Assembly (NCBI GenBank): GCA_965218935.1
Contig: CBDCMH010000001.1
Coordinates: 248,001-312,000 of the forward strand
DNA: 64,000 nt
DNA from: JADFOI01 sp965218935
GTDB lineage: Bacteria > Acidobacteriota > UBA6911 > RPQK01 > JADFOI01
Reading direction: 5' to 3'
Shown: positions 33,089 through 42,432 of the stretch, piece after piece
Layout: each line of letters begins with the position of its first letter
How positions within the stretch are numbered: position 1 is the stretch's first letter
Made by a program: the position numbers and the translations under genes
Notes under the pieces: model-generated
What the model was told of the DNA's origin: nothing
Databases searched by the model: none
What the model saw: the letters and a program-made list of their open reading frames with translations, nothing else

Positions 33089-35119
33089 ATGAATTTGAAG
33101 ACTGAAGCGCGCTTTTTAAACAAATGTTGGGGCTGGCTGTTGGGGCTGGCTTTGTTTGTTCTTGTGCAGGGTTCTTTGTCCTATGCCCAACAGCTTCCTC
33201 CCGAGGTGGAGCGGATGGGCTATGCCGATACGATCTTCATCAATGGGAAGATCGTGAGCATGGATGATGCATCCATCTCGACCGAAGTGGGAAACATCTA
33301 CCAGGCTCTCGCCGTCAAAAGGGATCAGATCATGAAACTGGGAACCAATGAGGAAGTTCGGGCCATGGCCGGGCGCATCACCCGGGTTCTTGACCTGAAT
33401 GGACGGACTCTGATCCCTGGTATTATTGAAACCCATCAACATATCTACGGTGCCTCCCTTCGTTGGTTGGACCGTTTCGGCTACGAGACTCCGGCCAAGG
33501 AGATCACTGTTCAAGCAGAACTCGATCTGGAAAGGACCCAGGGAGTCCTGCGGGATGCCATTCAGAAGGCGGTGACCGAGATGGAACCGGGTGAATGGCT
33601 GATGGTGGGCCTGAGCGACCATCCTGGCGCTCCCAGGCAGGGGTTCATCTGGGGGGCCACTCGGCGTTTGACCAATCGCCGAACACTGGACGAATGGGCA
33701 CCCGATAATCCTGTCTTGGTGCGACCAGGCAATCGAGGAAACGTCAATTCAAAGGCGCTGGAGATCATTAACGACTTTTTGCCCGGCTATTCCGACTCCA
33801 TCCAGGAGACTATGCACGGAGACGTCATCGGTGAGGACATCGCCGACATTGGATGGGTGGGAAGTGTGGAGATGGGTGTGATCACGTGGGAACTTTTTTT
33901 AGAGGGCTTGGAGCCCAACACCCTGGCTCAGATGCTCAAGCTGGAGTCAGAAGCCTGGGCCTCCTTAGGAGTGACCACCTTTAGCAGCCGGATTCAGTTT
34001 CCCAAGATCATGACGGGATATGCCCAATTGGCCGAGTTGGGGCAGATGCCCATTCGTTTCAATGCCCACTACGAGGTACACCGGATGCCCACCGATCCTC
34101 AGGAAACCCGTCAGTTGTACCGGCGCACGGGAGTGCTGCAGGGTATTGGAGACGATTACTTCTGGTTTGATGGGGTGGCCTCGGAACGCTGGGATTCCCA
34201 TTTTCCGGAATCGTGCCTGGGACCCGATACCAACGCTCCGGCTCACCTGAAGGCACGGGAGACCTGTCCCAAGCCGGGCGATCTGCACTGGGATACGTTG
34301 AAGAATGCCATCAAATCGGGATGGAGGATCAAGGGAGTTCACAGCTGCGGCAGCGAGAGTTTTCGACGCTTCATCCGTATGGTGGATGAGGCCCGGGAAG
34401 AGGCTGGACTGACGGTGAAGCAGATCCACGACCAGCACTTCGCCCTGGAGCACTGTGATCTAATCGGGAAACTCCCCGATGTGATCGACAAGCTCAAAAG
34501 GTATGGAATCATTATCAGCTGCGGGCCCGATTATGTGAGTACCTTTCGCTCCTGGATCAAGGAATACGGACCCTATACGGATAATATCGAGGATTTTTTC
34601 ATCCCCTTCAACACCTGGATCCAATCCGGGGTCAACGTGGTGGGACAGCACTACGGTGGAGGCGCCTTCCGAGGCGGTGGGGGAGAAGGCAGTGTGAGAA
34701 GAGGACAGCGACAGCCCCCGTTCTTCATGCTCTGGCAGGCCATCACCAGGAAGTATGACGGGAAAGTCTGGCAGCCGGATGAGCGCATTGACCGAGTGCA
34801 CGCTCTGAAGATGTGGACTCGCTGGGCCTCCCGTTACGTCATGAAGGAAGACCAGTTGGGCTCTCTGGAAGAGGGCAAATGGGCCGATCTTCTCATCATT
34901 GATCGGGATTACTTCACCATCCCTACCGACGACCTCCTCAAGATCCGACCCTTGATGACCATGGTGGGAGGTGACATCAAGGTCCTCAACGCCTCGTTGG
35001 CAAGCGAATGGGGAACGGCGCCCGTAGGACCGCAGTACAACTTTGAGGACAGCGAGATGGAGTGGATCGGCAAAGCGTTTACTCCAGATGGGTTGAGAGA
35101 GGCAGGCCTGGCGGAATAA
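33089..35119 (+). CDS. Exported amidohydrolase (amidohydrolase-3/YtcJ-like)
   Basis: 676 residues from the ATG at 33089; a TTG at 33071 is open but less likely. A signal peptide (WGWLLGLALFVLVQGSLSYAQ) is clear. The fold signature follows: DLNGRTLIPGIIETHQHIYG with the metal HxH pair at residues ~115-117, more His further down (GVHSCGSESFRR, FALEHCDLIG), and a C-terminal EEGKWADLLIIDRDYF strand common to this superfamily. Metal-dependent hydrolysis of a C-N bond is the family reaction; the substrate is unknown. It is a single-gene unit facing away from the aldolase. Confidence 0.88.
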   Translation: MNLKTEARFLNKCWGWLLGLALFVLVQGSLSYAQQLPPEVERMGYADTIFINGKIVSMDDASISTEVGNIYQALAVKRDQIMKLGTNEEVRAMAGRITRVLDLNGRTLIPGIIETHQHIYGASLRWLDRFGYETPAKEITVQAELDLERTQGVLRDAIQKAVTEMEPGEWLMVGLSDHPGAPRQGFIWGATRRLTNRRTLDEWAPDNPVLVRPGNRGNVNSKALEIINDFLPGYSDSIQETMHGDVIGEDIADIGWVGSVEMGVITWELFLEGLEPNTLAQMLKLESEAWASLGVTTFSSRIQFPKIMTGYAQLAELGQMPIRFNAHYEVHRMPTDPQETRQLYRRTGVLQGIGDDYFWFDGVASERWDSHFPESCLGPDTNAPAHLKARETCPKPGDLHWDTLKNAIKSGWRIKGVHSCGSESFRRFIRMVDEAREEAGLTVKQIHDQHFALEHCDLIGKLPDVIDKLKRYGIIISCGPDYVSTFRSWIKEYGPYTDNIEDFFIPFNTWIQSGVNVVGQHYGGGAFRGGGGEGSVRRGQRQPPFFMLWQAITRKYDGKVWQPDERIDRVHALKMWTRWASRYVMKEDQLGSLEEGKWADLLIIDRDYFTIPTDDLLKIRPLMTMVGGDIKVLNASLASEWGTAPVGPQYNFEDSEMEWIGKAFTPDGLREAGLAE

Positions 35120-35157
35120 GTGAGGGCCGGTCCGGCAGATCACGGCCGGAAGACCGG

Positions 35158-35200
35158 CTAAAATCCGAAATTCAAAATCCCAAATCCCGAACAAAGACGG
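35158..35200. repeat. AAATCC/AATTC-type repeat fragment
   Basis: After the amidohydrolase stop, an accggctaaaatccg-aaattcaaaatcccaaatcc stretch is a short copy of the array seen fully at 43338-43531 and 48664-48735. Confidence 0.7.
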
Positions 35201-35246
35201 AATGGGTTCGTGAAAATCCGGGTTTCGTCCGTGTGATCCGTGGTTC

Positions 35247-35274
35247 TAGCCCGGATCATGCATAGTCTGGGCTA
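35247..35274. repeat. 28-bp palindrome of the TAGCCCGGA family
   Basis: Two inverted TAGCCCGGA-type ends abut around atgcat (tagcccgga...tctgggcta), as if a MITE had lost its centre. The terminal CTA gives the TAG stop of the transporter gene on the minus strand. Confidence 0.8.
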
Positions 35275-36729
35275 AAGTATTGGCGCGAAAAGCAGTTGAA
35301 CGAGTGTGCAAATCACCAAGATCAGCAGCGAGGCCACCACTCCCACTTTGATCATCTCTTTCATGTCCAGAAAGCCGGAGGCGAAGGCGGTTCCGGCAGA
35401 TGCTCCCGCCCAGGGAAATAAGATCCCCACGGCCGCACTGGGGACGAGTATGGCCATGCTGGCCGGATTGAAGCCAACCTCTTGGGCGGCGGGGATAAAG
35501 ATACTGCAAAAGAGAGTGGCTGCGGCGGTCCCTGAGAAGAGGTTGGTTCCCACGACTGTGGCCCCGGCAGCGAGGAAAGGCATCCCTACCGGGCCCATCC
35601 CCAGGCCCCCGATTACCCCATTAGTGAATTCCAGGAATCCGAATTGGTTGAGGGCGTCGGTCATGGCCACCGCACCTGTGCACAACAAGATGATGTTCCA
35701 GGGTGCGTGCTCGGCAACGTCCCGCCAGATCAGGGTCGCCTCACCTTTTTTAACATTGACGGGAAGCAGAAAAAGCAGGAACAGAACAGCCGGAGGGACA
35801 ATCCAGGTCGGTACAGCGCTGCGCACCCAAAGGGCGGCAGGATGACCTACCCCCAAAGCTAGAGAAATCGCAGAGGGGACGGTGAATAGGAGCACCATAC
35901 ACAGGAAACTGATCAGCACATTGATTTCTCCAATCGTCATCTTGCCCAGCTTCTTGAGCTCACCTTCAATAAATTCCTTCCCCCCTGGAATGGTAGAAAT
36001 TTCCGGAGGGAAAAAATAACGGAGCAAACCGTAAAAGATCACGAGCAGAATGATGAAAAGCGGCAATCCCACCTTCATCCACCGAAACCAGCTGATATAG
36101 GTGCCGGTGAGACTTTCGGCCAGAGCGACGCACACAGCGTTATGAGGAAGACCGGCTATGGTCGCGACTCCTCCAGCCACCGCTCCATATAGAGTGCCCA
36201 AAGCCAGAAAAGAAGCCAGTCGACTCTTCTTCTCACCCTCTCGAGCGAGACCCGTGACTCCGGAGATGTATGCAAATAGCGACATTCCTATGGGCATCAT
36301 CATTCCCACCACACCAACGTCGGCGATGAACATGGAGATGATGGCGGTCACCAACATATACATAAAGGTCAACCGGGCTGTGCTGTTGGCAACGCCTTTC
36401 AGGGTCAGGAATCTGAGGGCCACTCGCTTGGCTACGCCATGCTTTTCAAGCGCATAGCCGAGCATGGTGATTCCGAGGATCCAAAAGAAGAGCCTCTGGC
36501 CATAAAGAGCAGTGGTGCCACGGATGGACATGACGCCCAGGACAGGGAACACCACAAGGGGCAGCATAGAAGATATTGCCCAGGGGATGGGTCGCCCCAT
36601 CCACCAGACAACGGCCCACACAAAGGTGGCAAAGGCGACCCGGCCATTATAAGGAAGCCCTTGCAAAGGTAAGAGATAGATCAGTAGAAAGGCTGCGGGT
36701 CCGGCTATAACTTTTGCAAAAAAACTCAT
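35272..36729 (-). CDS. DASS/SLC13-family anion transporter
   Basis: 485 residues with about 11-12 membrane helices. Family features are visible: two hairpin-like repeats rich in small residues (LPHNAVCVALAESL region and VGTNLFSGTAATLFC region) and the late PSAAVGILFPWAGASAGTAFASG segment, similar to the SNT-type sodium/substrate sites of divalent anion/sodium symporters. It probably imports a dicarboxylate or similar anion. The stop codon is contributed by a palindromic repeat. It is monocistronic, convergent with the amidohydrolase. Confidence 0.88.
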   Translation of the reverse strand: MSFFAKVIAGPAAFLLIYLLPLQGLPYNGRVAFATFVWAVVWWMGRPIPWAISSMLPLVVFPVLGVMSIRGTTALYGQRLFFWILGITMLGYALEKHGVAKRVALRFLTLKGVANSTARLTFMYMLVTAIISMFIADVGVVGMMMPIGMSLFAYISGVTGLAREGEKKSRLASFLALGTLYGAVAGGVATIAGLPHNAVCVALAESLTGTYISWFRWMKVGLPLFIILLVIFYGLLRYFFPPEISTIPGGKEFIEGELKKLGKMTIGEINVLISFLCMVLLFTVPSAISLALGVGHPAALWVRSAVPTWIVPPAVLFLLFLLPVNVKKGEATLIWRDVAEHAPWNIILLCTGAVAMTDALNQFGFLEFTNGVIGGLGMGPVGMPFLAAGATVVGTNLFSGTAAATLFCSIFIPAAQEVGFNPASMAILVPSAAVGILFPWAGASAGTAFASGFLDMKEMIKVGVVASLLILVICTLVQLLFAPIL

Positions 36730-37082
36730 GGAAGAACATCACCCAAAGTTGACGGGTAGACCGAGGCAGAAATGTTATTGAACACCTTCAGCCGTGTCAA
36801 GAGATCCCTACAGGAAAGTTTCCCGTTAATGTGGGGGGGACTTGCCGCTTTTGGTGCGGGAGGGCTGCTCGAACGTGTGGCGAAAAGAAATCTGGAGCGA
36901 TTCGTCACCAGTATCATCCCTGAAGTGGAGGAAGTAGTTCACCCACAAGAACACTTCACAGTGGGCGGAATTCGGGTTATAATCACAGGTTGATAATCAC
37001 CCATTGGTCCACGACTGTTTAGGAAGGTTAGCAGCGGTATAGGGCAGTCGAGACTATCTGGACAAGGTTAGGGGAATAACGT
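36730..37082. other. Intergenic region with one weak small frame
   Basis: A 353-nt gap between the DASS gene and the cohesin-like gene (divergent). It includes a 73-residue plus-strand frame at 36772-36993 with a possible hydrophobic helix (FPLMWGGLAAFGAGGLL), but its ribosome site is poor and I recognise no family. An aggggaa ribosome site for the next gene lies at the right edge. No convincing promoter could be fixed. Confidence 0.45.
36772..36993 (+). CDS. Possible small hypothetical protein
   Basis: 73 residues, ATG start, with a basic N-terminus (FSRVKRSLQES), a short apolar stretch and an acidic middle (IIPEVEEVVHPQEH). The pattern is protein-like and it does not overlap another gene, but there is no strong ribosome site and no recognisable family. 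Treat as uncertain. Confidence 0.3.
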   Translation: MLLNTFSRVKRSLQESFPLMWGGLAAFGAGGLLERVAKRNLERFVTSIIPEVEEVVHPQEHFTVGGIRVIITG

Positions 37083-37655
37083 ATGTATAAGTGCTTATTG
37101 GGTCTCTTACTGGTGAGCCCTGGAATGATTCAGGTTCTTGCCCAGGACGAAGCGGCAGCCCAGGACGAAAAGGCAACAACGGTCACCCTGGCTTCTCCCG
37201 ATGTTCTACCCGGGCAGCGGGCCTATCTGACTCTCCTCCTCTTCAACGCCCCCGACGTTTCAGTCTCGCAACTGGATCATTGGGTTGAGTTCCCCAGGAG
37301 TAAACTTGAGTATGTGACCTCGCGCCTGGGAATTGCTGCCGATCTGGCTAAAGCGGTTCTCGATGTGGAGGTTCAGTACAAGCCCGCTTCAGAAACTGCA
37401 GGGGAAGAGACCGTACTCATGCACTTGTCGATGAAGAGCGAGCGGCCCATTCCCGATGGACCTCTCCTGGAACTGAGTTTCAATGTGGCCAACATCCAGC
37501 CTCAGACGATCATCTTCGCCCATCGGTTGGAAGCTTTCGATACAGAAGGTGAGGAAATCTCAGGCATTGTTTTTTCTGATGGTCAGCTGGAGGTCACACA
37601 GCAACTGCCGGACGCACCGCCAGGCATTTTCAGCTGCTTCTTTTACATGCATTAG
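37083..37655 (+). CDS. Exported cohesin-like domain protein
   Basis: 190 residues with a signal peptide (residues 1-20, ending in VLAQ) and then an all-beta domain. The pattern VTLASPDVLPGQRAYLTLLLFNAPDVSVSQLDHWVEFP, followed later by LLELSFNVANIQPQTIIFAHRLEAFDTEGEEI, is like the cohesin/carbohydrate-binding fold used by many Acidobacteria and Planctomycetes secreted proteins. No catalytic motif is present. The end overlaps the stop of the convergent Nramp gene by 4 nt. The role is unknown; a protein-protein or surface-adhesion module is possible. Confidence 0.7.
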   Translation: MYKCLLGLLLVSPGMIQVLAQDEAAAQDEKATTVTLASPDVLPGQRAYLTLLLFNAPDVSVSQLDHWVEFPRSKLEYVTSRLGIAADLAKAVLDVEVQYKPASETAGEETVLMHLSMKSERPIPDGPLLELSFNVANIQPQTIIFAHRLEAFDTEGEEISGIVFSDGQLEVTQQLPDAPPGIFSCFFYMH

Positions 37656-38887
37656 GCGTTTCTAAGAAGCGTGAAAGCTCGGGCTATGGCCCAGATACCC
37701 AGGATTAAAGTCGTCACGATGACCAGGCTTCCTGCCAGGTTAGCCTTCCATGAGTTAACGTTTTCGCCCAAAAGTTGCCGACTGTTGGCAACCCAGAGCA
37801 AGAAGATGGCCACGAAGGGCAACAAAATCCCGTTGGCTACCTGGGCAAAAAGGATAGCGACCAGCGGCTGCAGGCCGATGGAGGCCAGGAGACAGCCGCT
37901 GAGAAGCACGGCCATCCAGACCAAACGAAACCGCCTCTCCTTGAACCCTGCTTTCCAACGTAATATGCCCGAGACGGCATAAGCAGTTGCCAGTGGTGCA
38001 GTTATGGCCGAGGACATTCCAGCGCCAAAAAGCCCAATTGCAATAGCGCCTTTGGCCCAGCTTCCCAAAAGCGGCTCCAGCTGAATGGCGAGATCGGCCG
38101 CACTGGTAATGCCGGCGCCAGTCTGAAAAAATGCTGCCGAGGACGTGGCTATGATGGCCATGGAGATCCCGCCTCCCACCAGGACCGCGATAAAGAGATT
38201 GAACCGTGCCGCCCGGAGATCCCCCTTCTCGTTCCACTTTTCTCGGATGATTGACGAATAGAGGAACAGATTGTAGGGGATAATGGTTGTACCCATCAGT
38301 CCCAGGGCGACGTAGAGACTGTCCTCAGAAAGCCGAGGGATAAACATCCCCTCGAGAAAGCTGACTATTTCCGATCCAGCCACCACCGCCGTCAGGACAA
38401 AGCAAAGGCTCATCAGTGCCACAAAACCACACAGGACCCCTTCCAGGGTCTTATAGGAACCTAACCAAAGGAGGAGAAAGGAGATGATTCCAAGGATCAC
38501 AGGCCACTGATGGACATCAGTCCCGGTCAGGGCGGCAAGTCCCAGGGATGCCCCCAGGAAGTTGCCAGTCTGATAAGCGGCGTTGCCGGCACCCACGGCA
38601 CAGATGACGACCAAGATTCCGGCAAAGCGGGTGAACCGGCCGGGCAGTTGCTGATCAAGCGCTTCCCCGAGTCCGATACCCCCGGCTACGGCGAGGCGCC
38701 CACTCATTTCCAGAAGGATAAACGTTGCCAAGCTGGCAAAAACCAGAACCCAGAGCAGAGTGTACCCAAAGTCACTTCCCGCCAGGGTACAGGTAGTGAT
38801 CGTCCCGGGTCCAATAAAGGCGGCAGTGATCATCAATCCGGGACCAAGAAAAGGACGTGACCGACCGCGCTTGGGCGCTTTCAACAT
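37652..38887 (-). CDS. Nramp-family transporter lacking the canonical metal-site residues
   Basis: 411 residues, 11 membrane helices, with the Nramp pattern FLGPGLMITAAFIGPGTITT in helix 1 and GTTIIPYNLFLYSS in helix 6. In manganese/iron Nramps helix 1 has DPGN and helix 6 has MPH; here they read GPGT and IPY, so the Asp, Asn, Met and His of the metal site are all changed. It may move magnesium, another ion, or something else, or use a different mechanism. It is a single gene, convergent with the cohesin-like gene. Family membership is firm; the substrate is open. Confidence 0.88.
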   Translation of the reverse strand: MLKAPKRGRSRPFLGPGLMITAAFIGPGTITTCTLAGSDFGYTLLWVLVFASLATFILLEMSGRLAVAGGIGLGEALDQQLPGRFTRFAGILVVICAVGAGNAAYQTGNFLGASLGLAALTGTDVHQWPVILGIISFLLLWLGSYKTLEGVLCGFVALMSLCFVLTAVVAGSEIVSFLEGMFIPRLSEDSLYVALGLMGTTIIPYNLFLYSSIIREKWNEKGDLRAARFNLFIAVLVGGGISMAIIATSSAAFFQTGAGITSAADLAIQLEPLLGSWAKGAIAIGLFGAGMSSAITAPLATAYAVSGILRWKAGFKERRFRLVWMAVLLSGCLLASIGLQPLVAILFAQVANGILLPFVAIFLLWVANSRQLLGENVNSWKANLAGSLVIVTTLILGIWAIARAFTLLRNA

Positions 38888-39018
38888 GACACGATGGAAA
38901 GATCAAGATGTTAGGATCAGCCGTCTCCATTGTCAACTTGAGGGAGGTCAGGGATTTCCCGAAAAATAGGGAGCTGCTGTCCCTCTGTAGCTCCCTCTGG
39001 TCAGCACTGGCGTTGCTT

Positions 39019-39046
39019 TTGTCCGTCAGTATGTTGATGTTATACT
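39019..39046 (+). promoter_or_regulatory. Promoter of the S41 peptidase gene
   Basis: TTGTCC (39019-39024) and TATACT (39041-39046), 16 bp apart, lie 19 nt upstream of the start codon, which has a GAGGT ribosome site in between. Confidence 0.6.
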
Positions 39047-39064
39047 GTGATATTGAGGTAATCG

Positions 39065-40675
39065 ATGCAGAACAGACTAGGCATCTTTTTGGTCAGTGCT
39101 ATTCTCGTCACTGCGCTCCTGGGTGGATGGTTAGGCGCACCGCTCAGCGCCAGTGCCCCCTTGGAAAGCGAGACCGAGCAGCTGCTCGAGGTGTTTACCG
39201 GAGCGCTGGCGGCGATCCAAGAGCACTATGTGGAGCCGATTCCCGTCGAAGAATTGGTGGAAAGCGCCGTGCGAGGCATGCTGCGGACACTGGACCCTCA
39301 TAGCTCTTTCTTTAGCGTCTCAGACTACAATAAGCTTCAAGAGGAACAGCGAGGAAGATACTACGGTTTAGGGATCACGATACGTGCGGAGTCCCCGGGC
39401 AGTGGAAGAGTGGCTGTCGTGGAACCTCCGGCTCCTGGAACTCCGGCCTATAAAGTTGGATTAAGAGCGGGTGATATTATTTCCAAGATCGAAGGTCAGC
39501 CCATCGATGACTGGGATCTCAATAAAGAGGTAATCCCCAATTTGAAGGGTCCCAGGGGTACAGAAGTCAACATTACCGTTGAACGCCCTGGTGAGTTGGA
39601 ACCCCTCGATTTAACCGTCGTGCGTGACGAGATCTCCCTGTATACCATCAAGTACGTTTTTCATCTTGATCGGAATATCGGCTACGTCAAAATCAACAAG
39701 TTTTCGGAAACCACGGGGAGAGAACTGAACGAGGCCTTGGAGAAGCTGGACGAGGAACACCTCTCAGGGTTGATTCTGGATCTGCGTGACAATCCCGGAG
39801 GCGCCCTGAACCAGGCTCTTGCGGTTTCGGATCGCTTTCTTAGCAAAGGTCAGATCATTGTGAATACCCGGGGGAGAAGCTCTGAAGGGCGCGAGTTTCG
39901 TGCTCAAACTGGACGCTCCTTCGACTATCCCATGGTCGTTTTAATCAACAGAAATAGTGCCAGTGCGAGTGAGATCGTTTCTGGAGCTCTACAGGATCAT
40001 GATCGAGCCCTTATTGTTGGTGAAACAAGTTTTGGTAAAGCCTTGGTGCAGACCATCTATCCCTTGGAAGGAAATAGAGGTTTGGCCTTAACGACCGGAC
40101 AATACTACACACCGAGTAACCGGCTGATTCAACGCGACTATTCCGATAGTTCCTATGACTATTTCTATAGCCGAACCGATACTCTCGAAGGTGGAGGTGA
40201 AGCCCACCACACCGACAGCGGGCGAGAGGTGTTCGGAGGCGGAGGGATCACGCCGGACGAAGAAGTGAGCTTGGAAAGCTACAGCAGGTTCGTCAGAACG
40301 ATCGAGCGAGAGAGGTTGTTTGTTGAGTTTGTGAATCAATTGATGGGAGGAGAAATCCAATCCGGCCTTCAATACAACCCTGAAGTGACATCCGAAAATC
40401 GAGAGGAACTCATACAGAGGCTGGCCATAACCGATGAAGTACTGGGACTCTTCAAGACGTTCTTGCAGGGCAAGGAGGTGGATGTTACCGACCAGAGTTT
40501 TGAAGAGAACCGCCAAATGATTCAAAACAAACTCAAACAACGGCTGGTCCAGAACTTGTTTGGCGATGAAGAGAGTTTTAAGGTTGCTCTAGAGCTCGAT
40601 CAGCAGGTGTCGAGGGCAATCGAGCTTCTCCCCGAGGCCACGGCCTTGACCCGTAATAATATGGCAAGGCAGTAG
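39065..40675 (+). CDS. S41-family C-terminal processing peptidase (CtpA-like)
   Basis: 536 residues. Signal/anchor helix at residues ~5-25, PDZ domain at ~90-190 with the carboxylate-binding RYYGLGITI start, and the S41 protease domain. The catalytic Ser is in NSASASEIVSGAL (about residue 300) and the Lys in ETSFGKALVQ (~325). The C-terminal 100 residues are a helical region common to this subgroup. The protein acts in the periplasm, trimming or degrading proteins, for example wall hydrolases. It lies 38 nt upstream of an MltD-like transglycosylase gene in the same direction, which suits a wall-remodelling pair. Confidence 0.93.
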   Translation: MQNRLGIFLVSAILVTALLGGWLGAPLSASAPLESETEQLLEVFTGALAAIQEHYVEPIPVEELVESAVRGMLRTLDPHSSFFSVSDYNKLQEEQRGRYYGLGITIRAESPGSGRVAVVEPPAPGTPAYKVGLRAGDIISKIEGQPIDDWDLNKEVIPNLKGPRGTEVNITVERPGELEPLDLTVVRDEISLYTIKYVFHLDRNIGYVKINKFSETTGRELNEALEKLDEEHLSGLILDLRDNPGGALNQALAVSDRFLSKGQIIVNTRGRSSEGREFRAQTGRSFDYPMVVLINRNSASASEIVSGALQDHDRALIVGETSFGKALVQTIYPLEGNRGLALTTGQYYTPSNRLIQRDYSDSSYDYFYSRTDTLEGGGEAHHTDSGREVFGGGGITPDEEVSLESYSRFVRTIERERLFVEFVNQLMGGEIQSGLQYNPEVTSENREELIQRLAITDEVLGLFKTFLQGKEVDVTDQSFEENRQMIQNKLKQRLVQNLFGDEESFKVALELDQQVSRAIELLPEATALTRNNMARQ

Positions 40676-40713
40676 GCCGAACCTTTGCATTCCGTTTCAC
40701 AACGTGGGGTATT

Positions 40714-42432
40714 TTGCATCAGTACAGGCGAAGACTAATACAAGGTTTGGTCGTTTGTGGGCTGTTTCTCGTTTCAGCTTGTAGCTCTGGCCGCAATGTC
40801 TCGACGCAGACGGCAGCCCGCAAGGCTGACCCTGTGCCTCCACCGGAACCCCTGCCCAGTGAGTCTCTCCTGGAGACGATCGTTGAACAGGAAGATCCCA
40901 TCGAACTGCTGATTGAACAGGCCTGGGACCTCTTTAAGAAAGGGCAAACATTTTTTGACGAGGGAGAGGTTCAAGAGGCTCGCGGTTACTTTCAGCAGGC
41001 ACTGGATAGCCTGAAGAACTCGGGATTCGAATTCTTCCTGAATCCCCATCTGGAAAGCGCCTATTATGATTTGTTAGGGGGTATCCAGGAGTTGGAACTT
41101 CAGGCTTTAGTCAATCCTGCGGAGATACAGCCCCTGAGTTTGGTGTCGCCTCACTTCGATGAGATTGACGACCTGAATCTATTTACCATTCAGGTCGATC
41201 CTCACTTAAAAGAGCTGGCCGGCCAGCACCTTCTGAACACTCGGTTCGATATTCCGGTGGTTCTCAATGATGATGTTCTCAGATTGCTGAATTTTTATCA
41301 GAATCGTGGCCGCGAGATTATGGAAGAGGGCTTAAAGCGCTCGGGAATGTACGTGCCTCTTTTTCGAGAGATCTTTCGAGAAGAAGGAGTGCCACTCGAT
41401 TTGGTCTACATGGCTCACGTGGAAAGCCACTTTAAACCCAATGCCTACTCCCGCGCTAGGGCCAGGGGACTCTGGCAGTTCATGTTGGGAACGGGAAGAT
41501 TGTACGGTCTTAGACAGGATTGGTGGATCGACGAGCGCTCTGATATCGTCAAGTCCACTCATGCAGCTGCCCAACACCTCAGGGATTTGTATGAGCGCTT
41601 TGGGGACTGGCATTTGGCGATGGCAGCCTACAATGTCGGTTCTAGCCGAATCGAGAGGGTCCGCAGGCGCTATGGGAAACTTGATTACTGGGCCATGGTA
41701 AAAAGGAGAATGCTGCCCCGTGAAACCAGGAGTTTCGTTCCCTCGATTCTGGCCGCACTCATCATATTTCGAAATCCGGAGAGGTACGGTTTCTCTGTCG
41801 AGCCGGATCCTCCACTGCAGTTTGAAACCGTTGATCTTAAGGAGCAGGTTGATTTGCGGGTTGTGGCCGAAGAGATCGATGTGCGGGTGACCGACCTGTT
41901 CGCATTAAACCCCGAATTGAGGCGGGGCATTACCCCATTTCACTATGATGATTACGAACTTAAAGTGCCCTTGGGTAAGGCTGACTTTCTCAAGAAGCGC
42001 CTGGCGGAACTTCCCAAGGACCGCAAAGTACAAGTCCGACATCACAAAGTGAAACGTGGGGAAACCCTGGGTCTGATCGCCCAAAGATACTCCTCCTCGG
42101 TGTCAGCGATTGCTCAGGTAAATCGAATCCGAAACGTTCACTGGTTGCGGGAAGGTCAGGATCTGCTCATTCCCTTGGCGGGTGGCTATTCGGCCGCCTC
42201 GGCCGCCAGGTCGATGGAACCCACTCCCCAACAATTACCCGCCACTTACATTGTGAGGCGGGGAGACTCACTCTCCAGAATCTCCAGCAGGTACAGGGTG
42301 ACCATCAAAGATCTATTGCTCTGGAACAATTTGGAGGTGGACCAATTCATCTATCCGGGACAGAGAATTCGCATTCTCGACAAGACCAAGTCGGTTGCTG
42401 AGAACTCCCAGAAAACCGGTGCAGACCGGTGA
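40714..42432 (+). CDS. MltD-like lytic transglycosylase lipoprotein with two LysM domains
   Basis: 572 residues from a TTG start. A lipoprotein signal ends at LVSAC (Cys near residue 23). A helical region precedes the SLT catalytic domain, where the catalytic Glu lies in HVESHFKPNAYSRARARGLWQF (about residue 237). Two LysM modules bind glycan: VKRGETLGLIAQRYSSS (~440-485) and VRRGDSLSRISSRYRV (~512-556). It cleaves peptidoglycan strands in the periplasm. The end overlaps the FAH gene start by 4 nt, though the two functions are unrelated. Confidence 0.94.
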   Translation: MHQYRRRLIQGLVVCGLFLVSACSSGRNVSTQTAARKADPVPPPEPLPSESLLETIVEQEDPIELLIEQAWDLFKKGQTFFDEGEVQEARGYFQQALDSLKNSGFEFFLNPHLESAYYDLLGGIQELELQALVNPAEIQPLSLVSPHFDEIDDLNLFTIQVDPHLKELAGQHLLNTRFDIPVVLNDDVLRLLNFYQNRGREIMEEGLKRSGMYVPLFREIFREEGVPLDLVYMAHVESHFKPNAYSRARARGLWQFMLGTGRLYGLRQDWWIDERSDIVKSTHAAAQHLRDLYERFGDWHLAMAAYNVGSSRIERVRRRYGKLDYWAMVKRRMLPRETRSFVPSILAALIIFRNPERYGFSVEPDPPLQFETVDLKEQVDLRVVAEEIDVRVTDLFALNPELRRGITPFHYDDYELKVPLGKADFLKKRLAELPKDRKVQVRHHKVKRGETLGLIAQRYSSSVSAIAQVNRIRNVHWLREGQDLLIPLAGGYSAASAARSMEPTPQQLPATYIVRRGDSLSRISSRYRVTIKDLLLWNNLEVDQFIYPGQRIRILDKTKSVAENSQKTGADR

